Of a stretch of DNA of 64,000 nucleotides, positions 45,599 through 54,715 are shown one piece after another (position 1 is the first letter of the stretch; every line of letters starts with the position of its first letter). A program made the position numbers and the translations under genes. The stretch is from contig NZ_AP014946.1 in assembly GCF_002355335.1 (NCBI RefSeq), positions 124,001-188,000 of the forward strand, given 5' to 3'. The stretch is from Variibacter gotjawalensis. GTDB taxonomy: Bacteria > Pseudomonadota > Alphaproteobacteria > Rhizobiales > Xanthobacteraceae. The notes under the pieces were generated by a model. That model made no database searches, was not told the origin of the DNA, and saw nothing but the letters and a program-made list of their open reading frames with translations.

Positions 45599-45651
45599 TG
45601 ATATGTCAGATCATTGATCTGAACGCGCCCAGCGTGGTAGACGTCATATCA
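45599..45651. promoter_or_regulatory. Candidate operators upstream of the FadR-type regulator
   Basis: A near-perfect palindrome TCAGATCATTGATCTGA (45606-45622, eight-base arms around one T) is framed by TGATATG (45599-45605) and its complement CATATCA (45645-45651). The array lies 35-85 bases before the regulator start and fits autoregulation by a FadR-subfamily dimer. The rest of the 290-base gap from 45395 shows no gene. Confidence 0.6.
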
Positions 45652-45684
45652 TACGACAACAAGAAAAACTGAGGATGAGGAAGC

Positions 45685-46443
45685 GTGACTAGACTTGCGA
45701 CCAACGGGGCAGCTCGCAGAACGCCGAGCCTTGCGCCACTGAGTGCACCGCGTAGCCTGACGCACGAAGTTGTCGAGCGTCTGCGCAGCGACATCATGAA
45801 CGGCAAGCTTCCTCCGGGTTCGCGCCTTCCCACCGAACAAGAAATGATCGCATCGCTCGGTGTCTCGCGCACCGTCGTGCGTGAAGCCGTTGCGGCACTG
45901 CGCGCAGAAGGCCTCGTCGCAACGCGTCAGGGCGTCGGCGCATTCGTTGCCGACCGCGCCAATCGCATGTTCCGCATCGAAACCATGGATGCGAAGTCGA
46001 TCAACGAAGTGCTCGAAGTGATGGAGCTTCGCACCGGCATCGAAATCGAAGCGGCGGGCCTTGCGGCCGAACGCGCGACGCCGGAATCGATTCAGAAAAT
46101 CGTCGAAGCTTACGAGAGTATTCAGGCGGCGATGACGCGCGGCGAAAGCGGCATCGACGAAGACTTCAGCTTTCACTGCGCGATCGCGGAAGCGACCGGC
46201 AACCCGAAGTTTCTGCACTTCCTGAATTACCTCGGAAACTTCATCATCCCGCGTCAGACGATCAACCTCACGTCGGTTGCCTCCCAGCGCACCGCCTATC
46301 TACGCACGTTCCAGACCGAACACGGCGCGATCCTCAACGCGATCAAGTGCAAGGCAGTGACGCAAGCGCGCGCCGCAATGCGTCAACATCTGCTCAACAG
46401 CCGCAAGCGCTATTCGAAGCTCGCCGGCGAGAAGCAACGCTAA
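45685..46443 (+). CDS. GntR-family regulator, FadR subfamily (FCD domain)
   Basis: 252 residues. The winged HTH is GSRLPTEQEMIASLGVSRTVVREAVAALRAEGLV with the wing TRQGVGAFVA. The all-helical C-terminal FCD domain, about 90-245, contains the metal/ligand residues in DEDFSFHCAIAEATGN and AILNAIKC. Members respond to pyruvate, glycolate, lactate or sugar acids. It heads a plus-strand group with cupin, Bug and SDR genes and follows the complex-II-like cluster, so it may regulate either. GAGGAAG precedes the likely start at 45685, a GTG. Confidence 0.92.
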   Translation: MTRLATNGAARRTPSLAPLSAPRSLTHEVVERLRSDIMNGKLPPGSRLPTEQEMIASLGVSRTVVREAVAALRAEGLVATRQGVGAFVADRANRMFRIETMDAKSINEVLEVMELRTGIEIEAAGLAAERATPESIQKIVEAYESIQAAMTRGESGIDEDFSFHCAIAEATGNPKFLHFLNYLGNFIIPRQTINLTSVASQRTAYLRTFQTEHGAILNAIKCKAVTQARAAMRQHLLNSRKRYSKLAGEKQR

Positions 46444-46452
46444 CGCTTCACG

Positions 46453-47085
46453 ATGCATCTGACGCTTTTTGAAGACACGCTATCGGGCGGCGAGATGCTG
46501 TCCCTAGCGAGCGATGCCGTGCATCGCATGATCTATGTCGTGCACGGCGGCATCTCGATTGCCGGCGCGACATTCACCGATGATCAAGCGTGGCACGGCA
46601 AAAGCGCCGACATCGTCGCCGGCGAGACCGGCGCGACGCTGTGGCGCTACGAACTCGCCGCGCAGAAGCCAGCAGCCGCGGGACTTCGCGACGGAACACA
46701 TCTCAAGCTGTCGCGTCCACTCGATTGGCCGATCGCCGATGCCGTGCTGATGCGCGGCGACAGCGTTGCGTTTCCGCCCGGCGGCTGCGCGTTTCTACAC
46801 ACCCATCAAGGCCCCGGCATTCGCTGCCTGATCGAAGGCGGCATCCGCATCGACACTGAGGGTCATTCGACAAGTTATGGCCCTGGCGGCGCGTGGTTCG
46901 AAAGCGGCCCTGCCCCGGTCTTCGCACAAGCCGCCGCCGACAGGCCGAGCCGCTTCGTGCGCATGATGGTCTTGCCGGCCACGCTGCTTGGTAAGAGCTC
47001 GATCTCCTACGTCAACGCGGAAGACCGCGAGAAGCCGAAGTCGCAGAAGTATAAGGGCTATGTCGATGCGCTCATCGAAGGTTGA
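46453..47085 (+). CDS. Cupin-domain protein
   Basis: 210 residues. The C-terminal half holds a cupin core with PGGCAFLHTHQGPGIRCLIEG, giving His residues where the metal ligands usually lie, and a second strand set with YGPGGAWFESG. The N-terminal half (YVVHGGISIAG) resembles a second, degenerate cupin. It starts nine bases after the FadR-type gene and overlaps the Bug gene by 20 bases. Function is unknown; such proteins next to Bug genes may be isomerases, dioxygenases or lyases of carboxylates. Confidence 0.75.
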   Translation: MHLTLFEDTLSGGEMLSLASDAVHRMIYVVHGGISIAGATFTDDQAWHGKSADIVAGETGATLWRYELAAQKPAAAGLRDGTHLKLSRPLDWPIADAVLMRGDSVAFPPGGCAFLHTHQGPGIRCLIEGGIRIDTEGHSTSYGPGGAWFESGPAPVFAQAAADRPSRFVRMMVLPATLLGKSSISYVNAEDREKPKSQKYKGYVDALIEG

Positions 47086-48055
47086 TCACGTTCGCCGGGC
47101 ACTCATCGCGGCCACGGTCGTTAGCACATTCACAACGACGGGACTCGCTCAAGCAGCATACCCGACCCGCTCGATCCGCGTGATCGTCCCATTCGCCGCC
47201 GGCAGCGCGAGCGACGTCGTCGGCCGCATTGTGCTCGACCGCATGGCGGACGATCTCGGCCATCGCTTCGTCGTCGAGAACCAAGCCGGCGCGGCGGGAA
47301 ATCTTGGCACCGCTGCGGCTGCGCGAGCGACACCCGATGGTTACACGCTACTCGTCTCCGCATCGGGTCCGCTCGCCGTCAATCAATCGCTGTACGAGAA
47401 TATCGGTTACGATCCGCTGACGGCGTTCGAGCCGATCTCGCTCATCGCGACATTGCCGAGCCTCATCGTCGTCACCAACGGGGTGCCGATCAAGAGTGTG
47501 CCCGAACTGATCGCGGCCGCGAAGGAAAAGCCCGGAACGCTGAACTACGGCAGCATCGGAAACGGCTCGTCTCAGCATCTCGCCGGCGCTTACTTCGAAC
47601 AGTTCACCGGCACGAAGATGACGCATGTTCCGTATCGAGTCACTGGCCAACTCGTGACCGACCTCGTTGCGGGCCAGGTGCAGGTGAGTTTCCAGCTGAT
47701 TCCGAATGTCATTGGCCAGGTGCAAGGTGGGCAGTTGCGTCCGCTTGCGGTTGCGGCGCCCCAACGCTCGGCGGCTTTGCCCGACGTGCCGACGACGCAG
47801 GAGGCTGGCCTGCCCGGCTTCTCGGCTTACGGTTGGTTCGCAATGTTGGCGCCGAAGGGCACGCCGCAGCCGATGATCGATCGTCTGCATGCGGCTTACA
47901 CGAAGGCGCTCGCCGATCCGGCGATCCGCAAGCGTATCGTCGAAGTCGGCGCCGAGCCGGCCAGTTCGACACCGGCCGAATTGCGTATTTTTATGGCTGA
48001 GGAAGCGAAGCGCTGGGGCGATCTCATTCGCACCAACAACATCAAGGCCAACTAA
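47066..48055 (+). CDS. Tripartite tricarboxylate transporter binding protein (Bug/TctC), third copy
   Basis: 329 residues if started at the ATG at 47066, for which AAGGG (47053-47057) is well placed; ATG 47060 is the alternative. Signal peptide VRRALIAATVVSTFTTTGLA with cleavage after AQA. The mature YPTRSIRVIVPFAAGSASD is the Bug ligand loop. HVPYRVTGQLVTDLVAGQ is the conserved helix region. Its start overlaps the cupin gene by 20 bases, and an SDR related to uronate dehydrogenase follows, so a sugar acid is a reasonable ligand guess. Confidence 0.9.
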   Translation: MRSSKVDHVRRALIAATVVSTFTTTGLAQAAYPTRSIRVIVPFAAGSASDVVGRIVLDRMADDLGHRFVVENQAGAAGNLGTAAAARATPDGYTLLVSASGPLAVNQSLYENIGYDPLTAFEPISLIATLPSLIVVTNGVPIKSVPELIAAAKEKPGTLNYGSIGNGSSQHLAGAYFEQFTGTKMTHVPYRVTGQLVTDLVAGQVQVSFQLIPNVIGQVQGGQLRPLAVAAPQRSAALPDVPTTQEAGLPGFSAYGWFAMLAPKGTPQPMIDRLHAAYTKALADPAIRKRIVEVGAEPASSTPAELRIFMAEEAKRWGDLIRTNNIKAN

Positions 48056-48074
48056 TCTTCGGGCGAGGCAGCCG

Positions 48075-48884
48075 ATGAAAGTATTGATGACAGGCGCGGC
48101 GGGCGGCATCGGCACACGCCTCCGCACGCTGATGAAGGGCATCTATCCGACATTCCGTCTCAGCGATCTGCATCGCCCGAAGGATCTCGCGAACGACGAG
48201 GAGTTCGTCCAGGCGGACCTCGCCGACATCAAGCAAGTCACGCGCGCCGTCGAAGGCATCGACGGCATCATTCATTTCGGCGGCTTCTCGGTCGAGGGCG
48301 ATTGGGGCACGATTCACCAGGCCAACATAATCGGCTGCTACAATCTCTTCGAGGCTGCGCACCAGGCCGGCGTGAAACGCGTCGTCTTCGCTTCGTCGAA
48401 CCATGCGGTTGGCTTCTATCCGCGCCGCCGCAAGATCGGCATCGACGAGCCGGTGCGGCCGGACTCGCGCTACGGCGTGTCGAAGGCTTTCGGCGAAGCG
48501 GTCGGCGCGTTCTACGCTTACAAGCACGGCATGCGCGTAACATCGCTGCGCATCGGAAATTTCGCCGATCATCCGGTTGATCAACGCCGTCTCGCGATCT
48601 GGCTACACCCGGAGGATTTGGTGCAACTTGTGCGCATCGGCCTCGAGCATCCGGATATCCGCAACGAAATTTTCTACGGCGCCTCCGACAACGAACGCGC
48701 GTGGTGGGATAACGAGAGCGCTTTCCGCTTCGGCTACAAGCCGCAGCACAAAGCCGAAGACTATCGCGATCACGCTCTCGCCGAGCAGGCCAAGCTGCCG
48801 CATGACGCGATCGGCGACTGGTACCAGGGCGGAACCTTCTGCAGCGCCGAATACGATTCCGAACTCGGCCCGAGCCAGTCTTAG
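48075..48884 (+). CDS. NAD-dependent SDR related to uronate dehydrogenase
   Basis: 269 residues from the ATG at 48075; the frame is open much further upstream inside the Bug gene. The cofactor loop is GAAGGIGTRL (from residue 7). The substrate region FASSNHAVGFYPRR is typical of uronate dehydrogenase (Udh), and SRYGVSKAFGE holds Tyr and Lys. Udh oxidises galacturonate or glucuronate to aldaro-lactones. No other uronate genes are clearly present, so the real substrate could be a related aldose or acid. It follows the third Bug by 19 bases and converges with the LysR gene with a four-base overlap. Confidence 0.8.
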   Translation: MKVLMTGAAGGIGTRLRTLMKGIYPTFRLSDLHRPKDLANDEEFVQADLADIKQVTRAVEGIDGIIHFGGFSVEGDWGTIHQANIIGCYNLFEAAHQAGVKRVVFASSNHAVGFYPRRRKIGIDEPVRPDSRYGVSKAFGEAVGAFYAYKHGMRVTSLRIGNFADHPVDQRRLAIWLHPEDLVQLVRIGLEHPDIRNEIFYGASDNERAWWDNESAFRFGYKPQHKAEDYRDHALAEQAKLPHDAIGDWYQGGTFCSAEYDSELGPSQS

Positions 48885-49795
48885 TTTCCGATTTCCTTGG
48901 CGACTTGATCCAGCGCCGCACGCAAGCGCGGCACCGCATAGTCGATGAAGGCGCGCACTTTGCGTGGCAGCTGCCCTTGCGCCGCGTAGACGAGATGCAC
49001 CGGGATCGCGTCGTCCTCGTAAGCGCGCAGCACAACGCGCAAGTCGCCGCGCTTCACGGCGCGCGCCGCCTGATAAGACAATACGCGCGTTAACCCGACA
49101 TCGGCCTCGGCCGCATCGATTGCGGCTTCCGCCGTATTGACCGAAAGCCGCGCGCGGATCGCCACCGTTGTCGGCGAGGGCTTGCTGAAGCGCCACTGCG
49201 CGGTCGCGCCCGGTGCATCGAACAGAATGCAGCGATGCGCTGAAAGATCGGCCGGCGTGTCCGGAACGCCATGCGTTTTCAGATATGCCTCGCTCGCGAT
49301 GACGACGCGTCGCAATGCGCCGAGACGAATCGCGATCATGGACGAATCGCTGAGCGTGCCGATGCGGATCGCGGCGTCGAGATGATCGTCGATCAGATGC
49401 TGATTGCGATCCGACAGCCCGAGCCGCACATCGATCTCCGGGAACGCGCCAAGGAAATCGTTGACCACCGGCAGCACATGCAGCCGCCCGAAGAGCACGG
49501 GCGCCGTGAGGTTGAGTTCGCCGCGCGGGAGCGTCGAAGCGCCGGAGGCGGCCCGCTCGGCGTCACCGACAGCTTCGAGGATGCGGCGCGCCGCCGCGAC
49601 ATAAGCCTCGCCCGCGTCGGTCAGCGCGAGCCGGCGCGTCGTGCGCGTCAGGAGCCGCGCGTCGAGATGAGCTTCAAGCTCGGCGACCTTCCGGCTGACG
49701 GTCGGCAGCGGCACGCCGAGCTTGCGGCCGGCAGCCGACAGGCTTCCGGCATCGACGGCGGCGAGCAGCAACTCCATAGCTTCGAAGCGATCCAC
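48881..49795 (-). CDS. LysR-family transcriptional regulator
   Basis: 304 residues. The N-terminal HTH is FEAMELLLAAVDAGSLSAAGRKLG-type with PLPTVSRKVAELE, and a PBP-like effector domain spans about 90-295 (RGELNLTAPVLFGRLHVLP). This resembles the AaeR/DmlR subgroup. It is divergent from a flavin-fold gene across a 96-base gap and overlaps the 3' end of the SDR by four bases. By the usual LysR habit it probably controls the divergent gene. Confidence 0.93.
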   Translation of the reverse strand: MDRFEAMELLLAAVDAGSLSAAGRKLGVPLPTVSRKVAELEAHLDARLLTRTTRRLALTDAGEAYVAAARRILEAVGDAERAASGASTLPRGELNLTAPVLFGRLHVLPVVNDFLGAFPEIDVRLGLSDRNQHLIDDHLDAAIRIGTLSDSSMIAIRLGALRRVVIASEAYLKTHGVPDTPADLSAHRCILFDAPGATAQWRFSKPSPTTVAIRARLSVNTAEAAIDAAEADVGLTRVLSYQAARAVKRGDLRVVLRAYEDDAIPVHLVYAAQGQLPRKVRAFIDYAVPRLRAALDQVAKEIGN

Positions 49796-49891
49796 TCATC
49801 CTCTCGAATATTGAAAGAGTGATGATCGATATTGCCGGATTATCTCTCAGACGCAAGAGACTTATCTTCTGCGTCAGAAGGGAAAGCACTC

Positions 49892-50515
49892 ATGCCCTAC
49901 GGATTTCTCGATATTGCCACCACGGACAGCGTAAAGGCCGCGCAGGCAGCCAATGGCGCCCGCGCCATGTGGGAAGGCCCGAAGAACCGCGACTTCAACC
50001 GCTTCACCGAAGCAGAAGCCGCCTTCATCGCGGAGCGGGACTCGTTCTACCTCGCCTCGGTCGGCGAGACCGGCTGGCCTTACGTGCAGCATCGCGGCGG
50101 ACCGCCGGGCTTCCTGCGCATGCTGGACGACAGAACGCTTGGCTTCGCGGACTTCCGCGGCAACCGCCAATACATCTCGCTCGGCAATGTCGCGGCGAAC
50201 GATCGCGTCTGCCTGTTCCTGATGGACTACCCGCATCGCCGGCGGCTGAAGATCTACGCGCACATGACCGAGCATGATCTCAAGCACGAACCCGAGCTCG
50301 CCAAACAACTCGCAACGCCGGGCTATCGCGGATTGCCGGAGCGCGGCTTCGTGCTGAAGCTCGAAGCGTTCGACTGGAATTGCCCGCAACACATCACGCC
50401 GCGCTTCACGGCGGATGAATTGTCCGAGGCGCTCGCGCCCGTGAAGGCGCGATTGGCAGAGCTTGAAGCTGAGAATGAGAAGTTACGAGCAAAAGTCGCC
50501 GCTGGCGTTGAGTAA
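49892..50515 (+). CDS. Pyridoxamine 5'-phosphate oxidase-fold protein
   Basis: 207 residues from the ATG at 49892, preceded by AGAAGGGA; an upstream extension to 49832 is open but lacks a site. The split-barrel FMN core includes FIAERDSFYLASVGETGWPYVQ-type content with RGGPPGFLRML and FADFRGNRQYISLGN. The C-terminal 30 residues LAELEAENEKLRAKV form a short coiled coil. It is probably an FMN-binding oxidoreductase of the general-stress or PnPOx-like type; true PdxH activity is unlikely. It is divergent from the LysR gene, its probable regulator. Confidence 0.85.
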   Translation: MPYGFLDIATTDSVKAAQAANGARAMWEGPKNRDFNRFTEAEAAFIAERDSFYLASVGETGWPYVQHRGGPPGFLRMLDDRTLGFADFRGNRQYISLGNVAANDRVCLFLMDYPHRRRLKIYAHMTEHDLKHEPELAKQLATPGYRGLPERGFVLKLEAFDWNCPQHITPRFTADELSEALAPVKARLAELEAENEKLRAKVAAGVE

Positions 50516-50517
50516 AC

Positions 50518-50609
50518 CGTCATGGCCCGCTTCATGCGGGCCATCCACGACTTAGCTGAATCCGCAGGAAAGTAAGACGTGGATGGCCCGGACAAGCCGG
50601 GCCATGACG
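50518..50609. repeat. REPIN-like repeat pair, copy 1
   Basis: Left unit CGTCATGGCCCGCTTCATGC...CCACG (50518-50549) folds on GGCCCGC/GCGGGCC. Right unit CGTGGATGGCCCGG...GACG (50578-50609) folds on GGCCCGG/CCGGGCC. The two units are inverted to each other across 28 unrelated bases. Nearly identical pairs occur at 53401-53493 and 61885-61975. Confidence 0.93.
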
Positions 50610-50633
50610 ACGTCGAGAGTCAAAGCTTCGCGC

Positions 50634-51800
50634 TTAACGCAGCCGCTCCAAGATGCTCACGTAATTCGCGACCGCCGCGCCGCCCATATTGAAGATGCCA
50701 GCGAGCCGCGCGCCCGGGATCTGCATCCCACCCGCATCGCCCATCAGCTGCATCGACGCCATCGTGTGCATCGAAACGCCGGTCGCGCCGATCGGATGGC
50801 CTTTCGCCTTCAAGCCACCGGACGGATTGACCGGCAGACGCCCGGTCTTCTCGGTCACGCCCTCGGCGAGGATGCGCGCGCCTTCGCCCGGCTTTGCAAG
50901 ACCCATCGCTTCATATTCGATCAGCTCCGCGATCGTGAAGCAGTCGTGCGTCTCGACCAGCGAGAGATCGTCGAGCGAGATGCCGGCCTGCGCGAGCGCG
51001 CGGCCCCACGCTTCCGTGCAGCCCTCGAACTTGAGAATGTCGCGGCGCGACATCGGCAGGAAGTCCTGCACGTGCTGCGCGGCGCGGAACGCGATAGCTT
51101 TGTTCATTCTCAGCGCGGTTTCCACATCGGCCAGCACGATCGCAGCGGCACCGTCGGAGACGAGCGAGCAGTCCGTGCGTTTCAGCGGACCCGCGACATA
51201 CGGGTTTTTGTCGGACGGGTTGCGGCAGAAGTCATAGCCGAAATCCTTGCGCATCTGCGCATACGGATTCTCGACACCGTTCTTGTGGTTCTTCGCCGCG
51301 ATCATCGCGAGCGCATCCGACTGATCGCCGTATTTCTGGAAATACTGGTTTGCGATCTGCCCAAAGATGCCGGCAAAGCCGCCTTCGATCGCGGCCTCTT
51401 CCTTCACGTAGGAGCACTTCAGCAGATTCTTGCCGATCTCCGGTCCGGGCGTCGTCGTCATCTGCTCGACGCCGCAGACGAGCACGATGCGCGACTGCTT
51501 CGCGGCGATCGACTTCAAGCCCTGATGCACGGCGGCCGATCCGGTCGCGCATGCATTCTCGACGCGCGTTGCGCGTTTGAAGCGAAGATCCGGCGAAGTC
51601 TGCAAAACGAGCGAGGCGGTGAAATCCTGCGCCGAAAAGCCGCCGTTGAAGTGGCCGAGCACAACCTCGTCGACATCCTTCGCCTCAATGCCGGCATCCT
51701 TCAGCGCGCCGCCGGCGGCTTTCACCAGCAAGCTTTCGACGCTCTCGGCGTCCATTTTCCCGAAAGGCGTGTGCGCCCAACCAACGATGCAGGCCGTCAT
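50634..51800 (-). CDS. Thiolase-family protein (SCP2-thiolase-like)
   Basis: 388 residues. The nucleophile Cys84 lies in ENACATGS. The His of the catalytic pair is in ETHDCFT, and GGLKAKGHPIGATG is the C-terminal signature with the second Cys position replaced. It cleaves or forms acyl-CoA carbon bonds in fatty-acid or ketone catabolism. The lack of the usual CxG near the C-terminus places it among SCP-x/lipid-transfer-type thiolases rather than AtoB. It ends near repeat copy 1 and has no operon partner. Confidence 0.87.
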   Translation of the reverse strand: MTACIVGWAHTPFGKMDAESVESLLVKAAGGALKDAGIEAKDVDEVVLGHFNGGFSAQDFTASLVLQTSPDLRFKRATRVENACATGSAAVHQGLKSIAAKQSRIVLVCGVEQMTTTPGPEIGKNLLKCSYVKEEAAIEGGFAGIFGQIANQYFQKYGDQSDALAMIAAKNHKNGVENPYAQMRKDFGYDFCRNPSDKNPYVAGPLKRTDCSLVSDGAAAIVLADVETALRMNKAIAFRAAQHVQDFLPMSRRDILKFEGCTEAWGRALAQAGISLDDLSLVETHDCFTIAELIEYEAMGLAKPGEGARILAEGVTEKTGRLPVNPSGGLKAKGHPIGATGVSMHTMASMQLMGDAGGMQIPGARLAGIFNMGGAAVANYVSILERLR

Positions 51801-52019
51801 TTTCGCTCCCGTTTCTTCTCAGGCATCCCGATGGATTGCCGAACTTTAGACGCTTTCGCGCGCGATCACATCCGCGCAACCCGATAGCCCTCAAATGATG
51901 ACTAGGGCGCCGCGGCGTTATACGGTAGATAATCCTTAACCGGCCCCGCGTCTAACGTTCCAACGCCGAATCTGATCGAGCACAAGCTCGGCGAACCAAC
52001 ACGTAAAGGTCTGGACAGC

Positions 52020-53336
52020 GTGAGCTTTCGTCTTTGGCGTTCCGCCGCCCTAGCCGCAGCCCTAACGGGCAGCCTGTTGATCAAAATGCCGAGCGCCGAT
52101 GCCGCCGCGCTGCTGTTGATCGACGCGGACAGCGGTAAAGTCCTGCACTCCGAGAATGCCGGCTACCCCTGGTATCCTGCGTCCGTCTCCAAAATCATGA
52201 CGACTTACGTGACGCTGCGCGCCGTCAAAGAGGGCCGCATCCAGCTGACCAGCATCGTCACGGTCTCGCCGCGCGCCCTGTCGCAAGCTCCGTCGAAAAT
52301 GGGCTTTCCGGTCGGTACCCAGATGACGGTCGAGGACGCTCTTAAGATGTTGATGGTGAAATCCGCCAACGACATCGCGGTCGTGCTCGCAGAAGGTGTG
52401 GGCGGCTCGGTCGAAGGGTTTGCCGAGGAGATGAACAAGACGTCGCGCCGCCTCGGCATGACCCAGTCGTCCTGGGTCAATCCGAACGGACTTCCGGCCG
52501 ACGGCCAGATCACGTCGGCGCGGGACATGGCGATCCTCGCCCGCACGATCATGCGCGAGTTTCCGGAATACAGCCGTTTCTGGAATACGCATTCGATCCA
52601 GCTCGGCCGCCGCGTGTTCCGCAATTACAACCGCCTCGTCACCCAATATCCGGGCGCCGACGGCATGAAGACCGGCTTCATCTGCGCCTCCGGTTACAAC
52701 CTCGTCGCAACCGCAACCCGCAACGGCCGCAAGCTCATCGCCGTCGTGCTCGGCGCGAATTCCGGCAAGGACCGCACGGCCCAAGCCGCCAAGCTTCTCG
52801 ATCGCGGCTTCACGGGCGGCGGCATCGCATGGCTGGTCCCCTCCTCCGGCACAGTCGACTCGCTGCAGGCGATTGCGGCAGCGCCGCCCAACCTGCGCGA
52901 CGAAATCTGCGGTAAGAACCGCGGCAACCGCGGCGAAGCCGACGATGAGCCGCAGCCGGGCTTCACGGATTCCGGCGGGGGCCCCGGCGGCCTCAATCTC
53001 GGCGGCCTGATCACCGGCTTCCAACCGACAGTTGCGGGTTCGTCCCTGCATGCGCCGATCGACACGCAAGCGCCGGTTGTCGTCAGCGTTATCCCGCCGA
53101 AGGGTGTCGCCAACATCGAAGCCGCGATGGCGCCGCGTGGCCGCAAGGCGAAGAAAACGAAGGGCGGACAGCAGACGGTCGCGATCCCGGTCGGCGAGAA
53201 CGCCAAGAAAAAGAACGCCGCCGCGAAGCCCGACGCCAAGCCAAAAGCGGAAACTAAGCCGAAGCCGGGCGCGAAGCCTGCGGCCGGTGCGAAGTCGGCC
53301 AACGCAGCACCCGCGAAGAAGAAACCGCAGCCGTAG
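52020..53336 (+). CDS. dacA: D-alanyl-D-alanine carboxypeptidase (DacA/PBP5-type)
   Basis: 438 residues from a GTG with AAAGG upstream. Signal segment AALAAALTGSLLIKMPSADA. The penicillin-binding motifs are all present: S55-V-S-K58 (SxxK), S115-A-N117 (SxN) and K217-T-G219 (KTG). The enzyme trims the terminal D-Ala of peptidoglycan stem peptides in the periplasm. The normal PBP5 C-terminal beta domain and membrane helix are replaced by a long Pro/Lys/Ala-rich tail (about 370-438, for example KPKAETKPKPGAKPAAG), which may bind the cell wall. Single gene. Confidence 0.93.
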   Translation: MSFRLWRSAALAAALTGSLLIKMPSADAAALLLIDADSGKVLHSENAGYPWYPASVSKIMTTYVTLRAVKEGRIQLTSIVTVSPRALSQAPSKMGFPVGTQMTVEDALKMLMVKSANDIAVVLAEGVGGSVEGFAEEMNKTSRRLGMTQSSWVNPNGLPADGQITSARDMAILARTIMREFPEYSRFWNTHSIQLGRRVFRNYNRLVTQYPGADGMKTGFICASGYNLVATATRNGRKLIAVVLGANSGKDRTAQAAKLLDRGFTGGGIAWLVPSSGTVDSLQAIAAAPPNLRDEICGKNRGNRGEADDEPQPGFTDSGGGPGGLNLGGLITGFQPTVAGSSLHAPIDTQAPVVVSVIPPKGVANIEAAMAPRGRKAKKTKGGQQTVAIPVGENAKKKNAAAKPDAKPKAETKPKPGAKPAAGAKSANAAPAKKKPQP

Positions 53337-53400
53337 CATTTCTCGTCATTGCGAGAAGCAACGTGGCGTGCGCAACGCGAAAGCCCTCGCAGCAAAACTC

Positions 53401-53493
53401 CGTCATGGCCCGCTTCATGCGGGCCATCCACGTCTTGCTATTTCCACTCCACCAAATAAGTCGTGGATGGCCCGGACAAGCCGGGCCATGACG
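53401..53493. repeat. REPIN-like repeat pair, copy 2
   Basis: Same inverted pair as copy 1: left unit 53401-53432, right unit 53462-53493, spacer of 29 bases. It is preceded by a separate fragment, CGTCATTGCGAGAAGCAA (about 53345-53362), that looks like another rhizobial intergenic repeat. Confidence 0.93.
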
Positions 53494-53509
53494 GCTGAGA
53501 TTTGTCGAG

Positions 53510-54661
53510 ATGACCGAACGCAAACGCCCCGAGCCGATCCCGCTGACGGTGCTCACCGGCTTCCTCGGCGCCGGGAAGACGACGCTGCTCAACCGTCTGC
53601 TCCAGGACAACGACCTCTCCGACACCGCCGTCCTCATCAACGAATTCGGTGAGATCGGTCTCGATCATCTCCTGGTCGAACAGGTCGGCACCGACATGGT
53701 GCTGCTCGCCAGCGGCTGCCTATGCTGCACGGTGCGCGGCGATCTCGTCACCGCACTCGAAAAACTGCTGCGCGATCTCGACAACGGCCGCGTGAACTTC
53801 CGCCGCATCATCATCGAGACGACCGGCCTCGCCGACCCCGCGCCGGTGCTGCATACAATCATGGCGCATCCGTACCTCGTGATGCGCTACCGGCTCGACG
53901 GCGTCGTCACGCTGATCGATGCGGTGAATGGCAACGCCACGCTGGACGCACATGTCGAAGCCGTCAAACAACTCGCTGTGGCGGATCGCATCGTCGTCAC
54001 GAAGACCGATCTGCCGGAAGCCAAAGCTCACCGGGAAACGCTGCTCGCGCGCATTCGTGCGATCAACCCGGTTGCCCGCATTCTCGACGGCGCGCGCGGC
54101 GAAGCGACGGCCGCGAAACTGCTCGACGCCGGCCTCTACAACCCGGATACGAAAACGCCGGATGTCAAACGCTGGCTCGCCGAAGAAGCGCATGCCGACG
54201 CGCATGCGCACCATCATCACGGCGATCACGCGCATCACCACGATCACGGTCATCACCAACATGCCCACGACGTGAACCGCCACGACGATCACATTCGCTC
54301 GTTTGTGATCGCGACCGATCAAGCCGTGCCGGCCGCGGCGCTCGACATGTTCTTCGAACTGCTGCGCTCGCTGCATGGCCCGAACCTGCTGCGGCTTAAG
54401 GGCATCGTGCGGCTCTCCGACGATCCGGACAAACCGCTGGTCGTGCACGGCGTACAGCACATTTTCCATCCGCCGACGCAACTTCCCGCATGGCCGGACG
54501 GCGATCGCCGCACGCGTCTCGTTTTCATCGTGCGCGACCTCGATTCACAACCTATCCGCGATCTCTTCAACGCCTTCATCAATGCGCCGGCGATCGACCG
54601 GCCGGATCGCGCCGCGTTGCTGGACAATCCGCTGGTGCCGTTCGGCGGCCGCGATCGCTGA
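53510..54661 (+). CDS. COG0523 (CobW/ZigA-like) metallochaperone GTPase
   Basis: 383 residues. Walker A GFLGAGKTT (17-25), the metal motif CLCC (C70, C72, C73) that defines the family, the guanine motif TKTDLPEAK, and a very His-rich stretch at about 225-265 (HADAHAHHHHGDHAHHHDHG) before the CobW C-terminal domain. It should move zinc or another transition metal to a client enzyme at the expense of GTP. No Zur box or client gene is evident next to it. CobW for cobalamin is unlikely because no cob genes are present. Confidence 0.92.
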   Translation: MTERKRPEPIPLTVLTGFLGAGKTTLLNRLLQDNDLSDTAVLINEFGEIGLDHLLVEQVGTDMVLLASGCLCCTVRGDLVTALEKLLRDLDNGRVNFRRIIIETTGLADPAPVLHTIMAHPYLVMRYRLDGVVTLIDAVNGNATLDAHVEAVKQLAVADRIVVTKTDLPEAKAHRETLLARIRAINPVARILDGARGEATAAKLLDAGLYNPDTKTPDVKRWLAEEAHADAHAHHHHGDHAHHHDHGHHQHAHDVNRHDDHIRSFVIATDQAVPAAALDMFFELLRSLHGPNLLRLKGIVRLSDDPDKPLVVHGVQHIFHPPTQLPAWPDGDRRTRLVFIVRDLDSQPIRDLFNAFINAPAIDRPDRAALLDNPLVPFGGRDR

Positions 54662-54715
54662 ACTTGGCCCTCCGGGCGGCAGGCGCTAGAACTCCAGAAA
54701 CCAGAGGAGTTCTGT

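Noticed and set aside
53510-54661. CobW of cobalamin synthesis
   Set aside because: No cobalamin genes nearby. The His-rich stretch and CLCC motif are general to COG0523 metal chaperones.
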